Position numbers and translations under genes: made by a program | Assembly: GCA_021443665.1 (NCBI GenBank) | Contig: JABUTN010000002.1 | Coordinates: 100,145 to 139,461, forward strand | Source: Bacteroidales bacterium | GTDB lineage: Bacteria > Bacteroidota > Bacteroidia > Bacteroidales > UBA932 | Length of the DNA stretch: 39,317 nucleotides | Direction: 5' to 3' | Part shown: positions 8,290 to 15,805 of the stretch, piece by piece | How the letters are laid out: every line of letters begins with the position of its first letter | Numbering within the stretch: position 1 is the stretch's first letter | Notes under the pieces: model-generated | What the model was told of the DNA's origin: nothing | The model's input: only the letters and a program-made list of their open reading frames with translations | Database searches by the model: none

Positions 8290-8294
8290 AGGCC

Positions 8295-8855
8295 TTATCT
8301 GATTACTTTCACTTCGTAGTGGAGGCCGAGCATTATGATTGATGAGGGCTTCCCTGTGGGATTGCCTTCGAAGCGGGAATCGACGCTGAAGTCAACTCCC
8401 TTGAGGATGGCATCGGCCACATCCTGCAGATGTATGGCCGTCTTTTCGCCAGAGATGTTGGCGGAAGTGGACACTATGGGCTTGCGGAAACGGTGCAGCA
8501 TCTGCCTGCAGAATTCGTGGTCGGGAATCCTGATGGCCACGCTCCCGTCCTGGGCGATGACATTGGGGGCAAGCCCCAGCGCTCCGGGGTAGATGATGGT
8601 AAGCGGGCTGTCGCTGACCTCCGTAAGCTGTTCCGCCATAGGAGGGAGTTCTTGAACATATTGGGCGACCATATCCAGGGATTCGGCCAGCACTATCAGG
8701 CTCTTGGAGTCGGAACGCTGCTTGAGGGCGAACACTTTCTCCACGGCCTTTTCGTTGGTGGCATCGCAGCCTATGCCCCAGACCGTGTCCGTGGGGTAAA
8801 GTATCAGACCTCCTTCGCGGAGGACTCTGACGGCGTTTTCAATGGATTCCTTCAT
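8295..8855 (-). CDS. tsaC: L-threonylcarbamoyladenylate synthase (YrdC/Sua5 family)
   Basis: Makes threonylcarbamoyl-AMP from threonine, bicarbonate and ATP, the first step of t6A modification at A37 of ANN-decoding tRNAs. The 186-residue product matches the short YrdC form without the Sua5 extension. Visible motifs: GGLILYPTDTVWGIGCDA at about 15-32, the ATP-site lysine/arginine pattern LKQRSDSKSL near 44, and VSTSANISG near 129. It starts 1 bp after the rhomboid stop codon, so translation is probably coupled. tsaE, another gene of the same pathway, is in this window at 13144; tsaB and tsaD are not. Confidence 0.94.
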   Translation of the reverse strand: MKESIENAVRVLREGGLILYPTDTVWGIGCDATNEKAVEKVFALKQRSDSKSLIVLAESLDMVAQYVQELPPMAEQLTEVSDSPLTIIYPGALGLAPNVIAQDGSVAIRIPDHEFCRQMLHRFRKPIVSTSANISGEKTAIHLQDVADAILKGVDFSVDSRFEGNPTGKPSSIIMLGLHYEVKVIR

Positions 8856-8856
8856 A

Positions 8857-9480
8857 CTATTCCGAATAAAGTCTGCCCTTGTGTTTCCATATCAGGATAA
8901 GGAAGAGTCCGAAGAGCATTCCCCCCAGGTGGGCGAAGTGGGCTATGGTGCTGAATGCGCCTGTAACGCCGCACAGGAATTCAATTATGAAGAAAACGAG
9001 TATCATCCACTTGGCCTTGAGACTGATGGGAGGGAAGACGAGCATCATTCTGTTGTCCGGGAACATCATTCCGTATGCGAGCAGCAGTCCGTAGATGGCG
9101 CCGCTTGCCCCCACCGTCGGAGCCATACAGATCATCGCCAGAAGGGCGGGGTCTCCCTGCAACTGCAGGTACATGACTGCCTCGTTGCACAGGGCGGCCC
9201 CTATGCCTGTAAACAGATAGAATAGCAGGAACTTTTTGCCGCCCCATATCTCCTCAAGAACGGAACCGAAGCAATACAGGGTGAACATATTGAAGAAGAG
9301 GTGGGCGAAGCCTCCGTGCATAAACATATAGGTCAGAATCTGGTACGGTTTGAATAAATCCGACTGGAAATAGAAGAGCGCGAAGTTCTTATACATGAAA
9401 TCGCCCTTAATCAGGGTGATTATATACATTATTGCATTGAGCAGCAGGATGTTTGCCAGTATTGGAGGTATTTTTCTCAT
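8857..9480 (-). CDS. Rhomboid family intramembrane serine protease
   Basis: Membrane protease cleaving within transmembrane helices. The 207-residue product has six predicted helices, the L1-loop/TM2 motif HGGFAHLFFNM (55-65), the catalytic serine in GASGAIYG (Ser126) and the catalytic histidine in HFAHLGG (His184), so the dyad is intact. I chose the ATG at 9480-9478, which overlaps the mutL stop as ATGA; an in-frame codon 45 bp upstream would add a basic stretch inside mutL. The gene sits between mutL and tsaC in one operon. The substrate cannot be inferred from context. Confidence 0.92.
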   Translation of the reverse strand: MRKIPPILANILLLNAIMYIITLIKGDFMYKNFALFYFQSDLFKPYQILTYMFMHGGFAHLFFNMFTLYCFGSVLEEIWGGKKFLLFYLFTGIGAALCNEAVMYLQLQGDPALLAMICMAPTVGASGAIYGLLLAYGMMFPDNRMMLVFPPISLKAKWMILVFFIIEFLCGVTGAFSTIAHFAHLGGMLFGLFLILIWKHKGRLYSE

Positions 9481-11246
9481 GAGAGTCTTGAGTCTATGTC
9501 TTTTTCGTTGATGGTGCAGAAACACCTGCCTCCGCCCGGGGCGTATTCGTTGCCGGGGCAGGCGAACAGGGTATCGATTGTCAACTGGGCCTCAGTGTGG
9601 CTCAGATTCTTGTATGAAGAGTTTCTGGTGGCGCTTTGGGCCATTTTCAGGGCGATGCCGTGGCGCACCTCGGCGCGGAGCATCTGGTTCGAGGGGCTCT
9701 CGGCAAAGATGGCGCAGAGGTCTTCGATGGCCTTCTTCGCCCCTTCTTCGCTGCTGCAGTAACCTTCAGGCAGTGCGAGCACATTGAGGCCGCCCTCCTC
9801 AGTGAATTCCACACAGAAGCCCAGTGCGGGCAGGGCGTTCGCGTTTTCCGTCAGGAGCGAATTCTGTTCCGGGCTGAGCGCAATGCTGCAAGGAAACATC
9901 GCCTGATGGGAAATTGGGCTTGCCTCGTCGAGGCTGCGCAGGTAGCGATCGTAGAGGATGCGTTCCTTGGCCCTTCTGATATGCACGACCATCATCCCGG
10001 AGCGTATGGGAGTGACAATGTAGCGGCCGGCGATCACGAGCAGGGGGGAGCCTGAATAGGAGTCCTCAAAAATCTTGGAATATCCCTTGACCGGCTCTGG
10101 GGGAAGGGTGTCGATGAAATCCATGTCCTCCCTCGGGGCTGTTTTGAAAGGGTTGAAGCTGGGGTCGATTTTAACCTTCGGCATCTGCGGAACCCTGTCC
10201 CGGGGGAAATCCGCGCTTACATCTGGGTACTGGTTGTGCTCGAAGTCTATCGAGGGCATAAAAGAACCGTTGCCCAAGGCCTCGCGCACCGCGGCCTGCA
10301 CTATGGTGAAAACATCGCTTTCGGCCTCGAACTTGACTTCAGTCTTGGCCGGATGTATGTTGATGTCCACAGTGGTGGGGTCAGTCTCGAAGAAGAGGTA
10401 GTAGGAAGGAGCCGCGTCCTCGGGGATGAGGTTTTCGTAAGCCTTCATCACGGCCTTGTGGAGATAGGGCGATTTGAAGAACCTGCCGTTGACGAAGAAA
10501 TACTGAAATCCGCTGCGCTTGCGGGCGCTCTCGGGCCGCCCCACGAAACCGGAGACGGATACGATGGATGTTGTGGTGTCCACATCGAGCAGTTCCTTGT
10601 GAAGGTCTTTCCCCTCAAGGTCGAGGATGCGCTGTTTGACATTGCGGACGCTGTGGAGGTTGAAAACCTCCTTTTTGTTGTGGACCAGGCGCAGGGCCAC
10701 CTCGGGGCGGCAGAGTGCCACGCGGGAGAATTCTCCGAGAATCTGCCTCCATTCGCTGGCGTCGCTCTTGAGGAATTTGCGCCTTGCGGGCACATTGTAG
10801 AACAGATTGCATACCTGGATGTCCGTGCCCACCGGGGCTGCCACCTCTTCCTGGGAAGTCATCACGCTTTCGCGGAATACGGTTCTGGAGCCCGTCTCGT
10901 CGTTTTTACTTCTGGTGGTCAGGCGCACTTCCGACACGGCCGCAATGGATGCAAGGGCCTCTCCGCGGAAGCCGTAGGTCATAATGGAGGTGAGGTCAGT
11001 CGCGCTGGAGATTTTGCTTGTGGCGTGCCTTTCAAAGCAGATTTTCGCCTCTTCGGGGCTCATTCCGCAACCGTCGTCGGTCACGCGGATGAGAGTGCGC
11101 CCGGAGTCCTCGATGGTGATAGTGATGTTCTCCGCAAGCGCGTCTATGGAGTTCTCCACCAGCTCCTTGACCACGGAGGCGGGACGCTGCACAACTTCAC
11201 CGGCGGCAATCAGGTTGGATATGGAGGGGGGAAGAACCTTTATCAT
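9477..11246 (-). CDS. mutL: DNA mismatch repair protein MutL, endonuclease motif degraded
   Basis: MutL couples MutS mismatch recognition to strand excision. The N-terminal GHKL ATPase is intact: VKELVENSIDA with Glu31/Asn32, DDGCGM at 57-62, RHATSKI and YGFRGEALASI at 91-101. The domain up to about 330 is normal, including FFVNGR and IHPAKTEVKF. A short linker (about 335-395) precedes a C-terminal dimerisation domain. Where endonuclease-type MutLs have DQHA(x)2E(x)4E, this protein has VHIRRAKERILYD (421-433): Asp, Gln and His are lost though the downstream E-R-I-L-Y is kept. The C-terminal CPHGRP-like site reads CPGNEYAPGG. At 589 residues it is slightly short. Translation of the rhomboid gene overlaps its stop codon. 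Confidence 0.96.
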   Translation of the reverse strand: MIKVLPPSISNLIAAGEVVQRPASVVKELVENSIDALAENITITIEDSGRTLIRVTDDGCGMSPEEAKICFERHATSKISSATDLTSIMTYGFRGEALASIAAVSEVRLTTRSKNDETGSRTVFRESVMTSQEEVAAPVGTDIQVCNLFYNVPARRKFLKSDASEWRQILGEFSRVALCRPEVALRLVHNKKEVFNLHSVRNVKQRILDLEGKDLHKELLDVDTTTSIVSVSGFVGRPESARKRSGFQYFFVNGRFFKSPYLHKAVMKAYENLIPEDAAPSYYLFFETDPTTVDINIHPAKTEVKFEAESDVFTIVQAAVREALGNGSFMPSIDFEHNQYPDVSADFPRDRVPQMPKVKIDPSFNPFKTAPREDMDFIDTLPPEPVKGYSKIFEDSYSGSPLLVIAGRYIVTPIRSGMMVVHIRRAKERILYDRYLRSLDEASPISHQAMFPCSIALSPEQNSLLTENANALPALGFCVEFTEEGGLNVLALPEGYCSSEEGAKKAIEDLCAIFAESPSNQMLRAEVRHGIALKMAQSATRNSSYKNLSHTEAQLTIDTLFACPGNEYAPGGGRCFCTINEKDIDSRLS

Positions 11247-11250
11247 CGGC

Positions 11251-11586
11251 TTATGAGAGCAGTGAGGCGAAGAATCCGAAATAGTCTGAAATGAGATATA
11301 TCATCACGAAGAGCATCGCAATCGAGATGATGGCAATCAGACGGCTCATCGACGCCCCGCCGGCGTGGCGGCGATTTGTGGCCATCTGCTCCCTTAGGTG
11401 CCCCTTGATGTAGCGGCCGGGATAATATGTCTCGCTTTTGTATTCGCGTCCTTCAGCCTCCGCCTTGCGGCGCTCGATTTTCTCGATGAGTTCGTCACGA
11501 TGCTCCTTCTCCTCGCTGTAGTAGATAGGCTCGTAGTGGAAAACCCTGTGCTTGGGTGTGTTGAAAAAGCTAAGTCTTAAACCCAT
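11251..11586 (-). CDS. Small C-tail-anchored membrane protein upstream of mutL
   Basis: A 111-residue protein of unknown function. The N-terminal 80 residues are hydrophilic and basic, with a FFNTPKHRVFHYEPIYY opening and a Lys/Glu/Arg-rich helix (about 25-50). The C-terminal 30 residues form one membrane helix (LIAIISIAMLFVMIYLI). I know similar short proteins encoded immediately upstream of mutL in Bacteroides, where they are conserved and uncharacterised. The gap to mutL is 4 bp, so it heads the five-gene operon ending at 5974. A TATCTTTG element on the minus strand at 11615-11622 lies 28 nt before the start. Confidence 0.8.
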   Translation of the reverse strand: MGLRLSFFNTPKHRVFHYEPIYYSEEKEHRDELIEKIERRKAEAEGREYKSETYYPGRYIKGHLREQMATNRRHAGGASMSRLIAIISIAMLFVMIYLISDYFGFFASLLS

Positions 11587-11613
11587 ATCCGTGTTCCTGA
11601 TGAAAGTTAAAAT

Positions 11614-11642
11614 GCAAAGATAATCAAAATTACTATCTTTGC
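11614..11642. promoter_or_regulatory. Divergent -7 elements as perfect inverted repeat, mutL operon (-) and mlaE (+)
   Basis: GCAAAGATA at 11614-11622 and TATCTTTGC at 11634-11642 are a perfect 9-bp inverted repeat with an 11-bp AT-rich spacer. Each arm read outward is TATCTTTGC, a full Bacteroidetes -7 element. The leftward arm is 28 nt before the small membrane protein gene; the rightward arm ends only 4 nt before the mlaE ATG. Confidence 0.7.
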
Positions 11643-11645
11643 CCT

Positions 11646-12389
11646 ATGATACGCGATTTCTTTGAGCTCGTAGGTCGCTATGCGATTTTTATGAAAAAGG
11701 TCTTCCAGAGACCCCGCAAGTGGCGTATTTTCATAAAACAGTGCTTTGTCCAGGCGGACTCCCTGGTGCTTGGCTCCGTGCCCCTGGTGGCCCTGATTTC
11801 CATCTTCATAGGAGCCGTGCTCGTGATACAGACGGCCAACAACCTCCAGAATCCCCTTATCCCCAAGATGTATGTGGGCTATATGACCCGCGAGTCCCTT
11901 GCCCTTGAGTTCTGCAGCACTATGATTTGCCTTATCCTTGCAGGCAAGATAGGCTCCAACATCTCTTCCGAGATAGGCACGATGCGCATCACGGAACAGA
12001 TTGACGCAATGGAAATGATGGGAGTCAATTCCGCCAACTATCTTGTGCTTCCCAAAATCATCAGCGCCACGGTGCTCAACCCCCTGCTTATGCTGATGAG
12101 TTACTGCCTCGGCCTGATTGGAGGTTATCTGATAGTCACAATGACGGGAATCATACAGGTGGCGGACTATCTGACTGGCCTGCGCTACTGGTTCGAGCCC
12201 TTCTACATCTACTACAGTATGATAAAGACGGCGGTCTTCAGTTTCCTGATAACCTCAATCGCCTCTTTCTATGGATATTACGCCAACGGAGGCTCGCTCG
12301 GAGTGGGCCGCTCGAGCACCAAGGCCATTGTGGTGGCCAGTGCGTCGATACTGATTTTCAACCTTGTTTTGACACAGTTGCTGCTATGA
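11646..12389 (+). CDS. mlaE: MlaE/YrbE-type lipid transport permease
   Basis: Inner-membrane permease of an MCE-type ABC system that moves phospholipids between inner and outer membranes. The 247-residue product has an N-terminal amphipathic segment and five to six membrane helices, and carries the family block SLALEFCSTMICLILAGKIGSNISSEIGTMRITEQIDAMEMMGVN (shown in part: AGKIGSNISSEIGTM, about residues 99-113). The start at 11646 keeps the N-terminal FELVGRYAIFMKKVFQRP segment expected of the family, but lies only 4 nt after the -7 element, so the transcript would be nearly leaderless; Met16 at 11691 is the alternative. mlaF overlaps its stop by ATGA. No mlaD (MCE) gene follows. Confidence 0.92.
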   Translation: MIRDFFELVGRYAIFMKKVFQRPRKWRIFIKQCFVQADSLVLGSVPLVALISIFIGAVLVIQTANNLQNPLIPKMYVGYMTRESLALEFCSTMICLILAGKIGSNISSEIGTMRITEQIDAMEMMGVNSANYLVLPKIISATVLNPLLMLMSYCLGLIGGYLIVTMTGIIQVADYLTGLRYWFEPFYIYYSMIKTAVFSFLITSIASFYGYYANGGSLGVGRSSTKAIVVASASILIFNLVLTQLLL

Positions 12390-13138
12390 TCGAGGTTAAG
12401 CATTTGTCCAAAAGTTTCTCCGGCAAACAGGTTCTCTTTGACATCAACGCAAAGTATGAAGCCGGCCAGTGTTCGCTCGTGATAGGACGTAGCGGCTCGG
12501 GCAAGACTGTGGTCCTGAAGTCCATCGTAGGCCTGTTCGAGCCCGACGAGGGGGAAGTGTGGTATGACGATGTGCTGTTCAACCGCCTTGGGGAGAAGCC
12601 CAAGAGGGAGTTGCACCGCAGCATAGGAATGTTGTTCCAGGGCAGCGCCCTGTTCGATTTTGCCACTGCCCTCGAGAATGTGATGTTCCCGCTCGATTTT
12701 TTCACGGATATGAGCCGCTCGGAGAAGACGGACCGCGCCCATTTCTGCCTCAAGAGGGTGGGGCTCGAGAATGTGGACGGCAAGTTCCCCTCAGAGTTGT
12801 CCGGCGGAATGCAGAAGCGCGTGGGCATAGCGAGGGCCATCGCCCTGAATCCCAAGTATCTCTTCTGCGACGAGCCCAATTCCGGTCTGGACCCCCACAC
12901 ATCGGTGATGATAGACAAACTGATCCAGGAGATTACACGCGAGTACAACATCACCACCATAGTCAACACCCACGATATGAATTCCGTGATGGAAATCGGC
13001 GACAAGGTGGTTTACATCCAGGAGGGACACAAACTCTGGGAAGGGTCTTCCAAGGACATTCTAGATTCGGACTGCGCCGCGCTGAATGAGTTCGTGTTCT
13101 CCTCAAACCTGGCACGCAAGGTAAAGAACATAAAATAA
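12386..13138 (+). CDS. mlaF: MlaF-type ABC transporter ATP-binding protein
   Basis: Cytoplasmic ATPase partner of MlaE. The 250-residue product shows Walker A GRSGSGKTV (34-42), a Q-loop in GMLFQGSALFDFATALENV, the ABC signature LSGGMQKRVGIARAI, Walker B YLFCDEPNSGLDP and the switch histidine in VNTHDMNSV. The GSALFD Q-loop sequence is characteristic of Mla/Ttg2-type ATPases. Its ATG overlaps the mlaE stop (ATGA), and tsaE follows after 5 bp. The periplasmic MCE subunit is not encoded in this window. Confidence 0.93.
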   Translation: MIEVKHLSKSFSGKQVLFDINAKYEAGQCSLVIGRSGSGKTVVLKSIVGLFEPDEGEVWYDDVLFNRLGEKPKRELHRSIGMLFQGSALFDFATALENVMFPLDFFTDMSRSEKTDRAHFCLKRVGLENVDGKFPSELSGGMQKRVGIARAIALNPKYLFCDEPNSGLDPHTSVMIDKLIQEITREYNITTIVNTHDMNSVMEIGDKVVYIQEGHKLWEGSSKDILDSDCAALNEFVFSSNLARKVKNIK

Positions 13139-13143
13139 GCGCG

Positions 13144-13557
13144 ATGAGAATAGAGATACGGAGTCTTGACATGATAGATGCGGCGGCCGCGGAGTTTCTG
13201 AAGGCTGTCGAGGGACAGCGCATCATCGCCCTTTACGGGCGTATGGGCGCCGGGAAGACCACTTTCGTGAGTGCCTTGTGCCGTGTGCTCGGAGTGGAGG
13301 ACCAGGTGGGCAGCCCCACCTTCACCATTGTGAACGAATACCGTTCGCGTGAGGGACTCCCGATATATCATTTTGATTTCTACCGCATAGAGAAGCCGGG
13401 AGAGGCCCTCGACATCGGTTTCGAAGAGTATGTGTATGACTCGGACGGCCTCTGCCTTATGGAATGGCCTGAAAATGTGGAGGAGATACTGCCCCCCGAA
13501 ACGCTGAAGGTGAATATTTCCATTGAGGCGGACGGCACCCGCATTCTGGAGTTTTAG
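13144..13557 (+). CDS. tsaE: tRNA t6A biosynthesis ATPase TsaE
   Basis: P-loop ATPase that supports the TsaB-TsaD complex in transferring the threonylcarbamoyl group to A37 of tRNA. The 137-residue product has Walker A GRMGAGKTTF (32-41), the family block GSPTFTIVNEY (56-66), the acidic HFDFYRI (76-82) and LMEWPENVEEILP near 105, all typical. It is 5 bp after mlaF and 2 bp before the phosphoesterase gene, so it is in the mla transcription unit. Confidence 0.95.
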   Translation: MRIEIRSLDMIDAAAAEFLKAVEGQRIIALYGRMGAGKTTFVSALCRVLGVEDQVGSPTFTIVNEYRSREGLPIYHFDFYRIEKPGEALDIGFEEYVYDSDGLCLMEWPENVEEILPPETLKVNISIEADGTRILEF

Positions 13558-13559
13558 CT

Positions 13560-14051
13560 ATGTACATAGGCGTCATTTCCGATACACATTGCAGTTTTGA
13601 CGATGACCTCAGGGAGTTCCTCGCTCCCGTGGATGTGATTTGGCATGCCGGGGATTTCGGAGATTTGGCGACATACGCCGCCGTTCACGAGTTCAAGCCC
13701 ACAATAGCTGTTTACGGCAATTGCGACGGGCAGGATGTGCGCCTTCGCAGCAAGCCTTTCCGCATCTGGGAGTGTGAGGGCATGAAAGTGATGATGATGC
13801 ACATAGGCGGCTATCCGGGCAGGTGGCCCGAACAGGTGCTCCGCCTGATCGAGGCCCACAGGCCGGACATATTCGTGTGCGGCCATTCCCACATACTGAA
13901 GGTCATCCGTGACCAGCATTACGATATGCTCACGATAAACCCCGGAGCCTGCGGGCATCAGGGTTTCCACGTCGTCCGCACGGCGGTCCGTTTCCATATT
14001 GACGAGGGCAAGCCTCACGATATGGAAGTGGGCGAGTGGGACCGATTCTGA
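13560..14051 (+). CDS. YfcE/MJ0936-type metallophosphoesterase
   Basis: Small calcineurin-like phosphodiesterase of 163 residues. All metal ligands are visible: SDTH (Asp8, His10), HAGDFGD (Asp32), GNCD (Asn54), MMHIGG (His81) and GHSH (His109, His111), with INPGACG near the end as in YfcE-type proteins. The physiological substrate of this subfamily is not established. The gene begins 2 bp after tsaE and closes the mlaE-mlaF-tsaE unit; a new promoter for the fab genes follows. Confidence 0.9.
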   Translation: MYIGVISDTHCSFDDDLREFLAPVDVIWHAGDFGDLATYAAVHEFKPTIAVYGNCDGQDVRLRSKPFRIWECEGMKVMMMHIGGYPGRWPEQVLRLIEAHRPDIFVCGHSHILKVIRDQHYDMLTINPGACGHQGFHVVRTAVRFHIDEGKPHDMEVGEWDRF

Positions 14052-14060
14052 ATATTTTTA

Positions 14061-14068
14061 TATATTTG
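14061..14068 (+). promoter_or_regulatory. -7 promoter element for fabF-fabZ-fabI
   Basis: TATATTTG fits TAnnTTTG and lies 25 nt before the fabF ATG, in the 42-bp gap after the phosphoesterase gene. No -33 TTTG is evident. Confidence 0.6.
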
Positions 14069-14093
14069 CGGAACATCTTTTCAAAACAGAATT

Positions 14094-15353
14094 ATGGAAA
14101 ACAAGAAAAGAGTTGTGGTTACAGGACTTGGAGTCATCTGCTCCCTCGGCAGCGATGTGGACAGTTTCTGGACCAATATCAAGGACGGCAAATGCGGTAT
14201 CGGACTGATTCCCGATATGGATCACCCGGAGTACAAGGGAATTAACGTGAAGGTGGCTGCAGTTGTTCCGGATTTCAAGCCCGCCGATTTCGGCCTGACT
14301 CCCGCCCAGATCCGCCGCAGCGACCGCTACACCCACTTTGCAATGATTGCCGCAAAGCAGGCTGTCCAAATGAGCGGCCTGGTGAGCGGAACGAACATAG
14401 ACCCGGAGATGTTCGGGGTGTATGTGGGTTCCGGCATCGGGGGTATGATAACCTTCGTCAACCAGACCAGGAATATGATCAACAACGGCGGCGGTATGGT
14501 GTCCCCCCTCTTCATCCCTATGCTGATAGGTAACATCGCCGGTGCGAACATAGCCATAGAGTATAACGCCCAGGGACCCGCCCTGGCCTGCGTCGCTGCC
14601 TGTGCCACCGGCACGAATGCCATCGGAGAGGCTTTCTACGCCATACAAAGGGGTGATGCCGATGCCATACTCGCGGGAGGCAGCGAGGCCACCATTTCGC
14701 CTTTGGCTTTCGGAGGCTTCCAGAACGCCAGGGCCTTGAGCGTGGAGCCCGACCCCCTGAAGGCCTGTCTTCCCTTTGACGTGAAGAGGAGCGGATTTGT
14801 GATGGGGGAGGGCGCCGGTATGGTGATGCTCGAAGAATACGAACACGCCGTGGCCCGTGGCGCGACCATCCTGGCGGAGTTGTGCGGCTACGGTCACACC
14901 AACGATGCCCATCACCTCACAGCCCCTTCCCCCGACGGGAAAATGGCGGCTAAGGCAATACGCAAGGCTTTGGACCAGGCAAGTTTCAAGGACGGTGAAA
15001 GCCTGTACATCAACGCGCACGGCACAGCCACCCATCTTAACGACAGTTCCGAAACCAAGGCGATAAAACTGGCCTTGGGAGAAGAACAGGCCCACAGGGC
15101 GATGATAAGTTCCACAAAATCAATGACCGGACACATGCTTGGGGCAGCCGGTGCCGTGGAAATGATAGTCAGTGTCCTCGCCCTTCGCGACGGGGTGGTG
15201 CCCCCGACCATAGGCCTTACGGATCCCGATCCCGAGTGTGACCTCGATTACACTCCCCTCAAGGCACGCAAGGCGGAAATAGATGTGGCCCTTTCCAACT
15301 CTCTCGGCTTCGGGGGGCATAACGCCACACTTGTGCTCAGAAAAGTACGTTAA
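14094..15353 (+). CDS. fabF: Beta-ketoacyl-ACP synthase II
   Basis: Condenses malonyl-ACP with acyl-ACP in fatty acid elongation. The 419-residue product is normal length for FabF. The catalytic triad is complete: Cys170 in ACVAACATGTNAIG, His309 in NAHGTATHLND and His347 in TGHMLGAAGA, with the oxyanion-region Lys342 in STKSMTG. The C-terminal NSLGFGGHNATLVL block is typical. It starts a fabF-fabZ-fabI cluster; fabZ begins 16 bp downstream. No acyl carrier protein gene precedes it. Confidence 0.96.
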   Translation: MENKKRVVVTGLGVICSLGSDVDSFWTNIKDGKCGIGLIPDMDHPEYKGINVKVAAVVPDFKPADFGLTPAQIRRSDRYTHFAMIAAKQAVQMSGLVSGTNIDPEMFGVYVGSGIGGMITFVNQTRNMINNGGGMVSPLFIPMLIGNIAGANIAIEYNAQGPALACVAACATGTNAIGEAFYAIQRGDADAILAGGSEATISPLAFGGFQNARALSVEPDPLKACLPFDVKRSGFVMGEGAGMVMLEEYEHAVARGATILAELCGYGHTNDAHHLTAPSPDGKMAAKAIRKALDQASFKDGESLYINAHGTATHLNDSSETKAIKLALGEEQAHRAMISSTKSMTGHMLGAAGAVEMIVSVLALRDGVVPPTIGLTDPDPECDLDYTPLKARKAEIDVALSNSLGFGGHNATLVLRKVR

Positions 15354-15369
15354 CCTAAATACCACAGTT

Positions 15370-15789
15370 ATGACAAGAGAAGAGCTCAAGAATTATCTTC
15401 CCCAGCGGGAACCTATGCTTTTGGTGGACGAAAGCCACAGGGAGGGGGAAGAGGTCATTTCGACCTACAAAGTGAGGGGAGACGAATACTTCCTTCAGGG
15501 ACATTTCCCCGGCAATCCCATTGTGCCGGGCGTAATCTTGTGCGAGATGATGGGACAGGCATCGGCTTTGCTTATCCCTGAAATCCTTGATGGGCAGACG
15601 CTGACCTATTTTGCCGGGATGGACAAAGTCCGCTTCAAGAACCTTGTGCATCCGGGCGACACTTTTGTGACCAAAAGCCGTCTTACCGCCAGAAGGTCAA
15701 ATCTTATCTTCATCGAGGCTGAAGGCAGCGTCGATGGAAAACTGTGCTGCAGCGCCTGTATGACTGTGGCCGTGATGTCAAAAAAATAA
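15370..15789 (+). CDS. fabZ: 3-hydroxyacyl-ACP dehydratase, FabZ type
   Basis: Hot-dog-fold dehydratase that removes water from 3-hydroxyacyl-ACP. The 139-residue product contains the active site GHFPGNPIVPGVILCEMMGQA in which His45 and Glu59 are the catalytic pair, and FAGMDKVRFKNLVHPGD, as in FabZ. I chose the ATG at 15370; an in-frame ATG 87 bp upstream lies within the fabF coding region and adds unrelated sequence. It lies between fabF and fabI and supplies the step between their reactions, after ketoreduction by a FabG not present here. Confidence 0.93.
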   Translation: MTREELKNYLPQREPMLLVDESHREGEEVISTYKVRGDEYFLQGHFPGNPIVPGVILCEMMGQASALLIPEILDGQTLTYFAGMDKVRFKNLVHPGDTFVTKSRLTARRSNLIFIEAEGSVDGKLCCSACMTVAVMSKK

Positions 15790-15805
15790 ACCTAACTGTA
15801 AAATC

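Noticed and set aside
7234-8319. 361-codon open frame antisense to the hydrolase fusion
   Set aside because: Its sequence has no domain features and lies opposite a signal peptide and intact serine-hydrolase triad.
10236-11294. 352-codon open frame antisense to mutL
   Set aside because: Opposite the conserved ATPase motifs of mutL; composition is that of a complementary shadow.
11614-11642. Inverted repeat as a transcription terminator
   Set aside because: Both arms are consensus -7 elements pointing outward between divergent genes, GC content is low and no T-tract follows a stable stem. Promoter pair is simpler.
14058-15095. 345-codon open frame antisense to fabF
   Set aside because: It mirrors the fabF codons, has no family match by eye, is rich in His/Gly/Val typical of antisense frames, and fabF has all catalytic residues.
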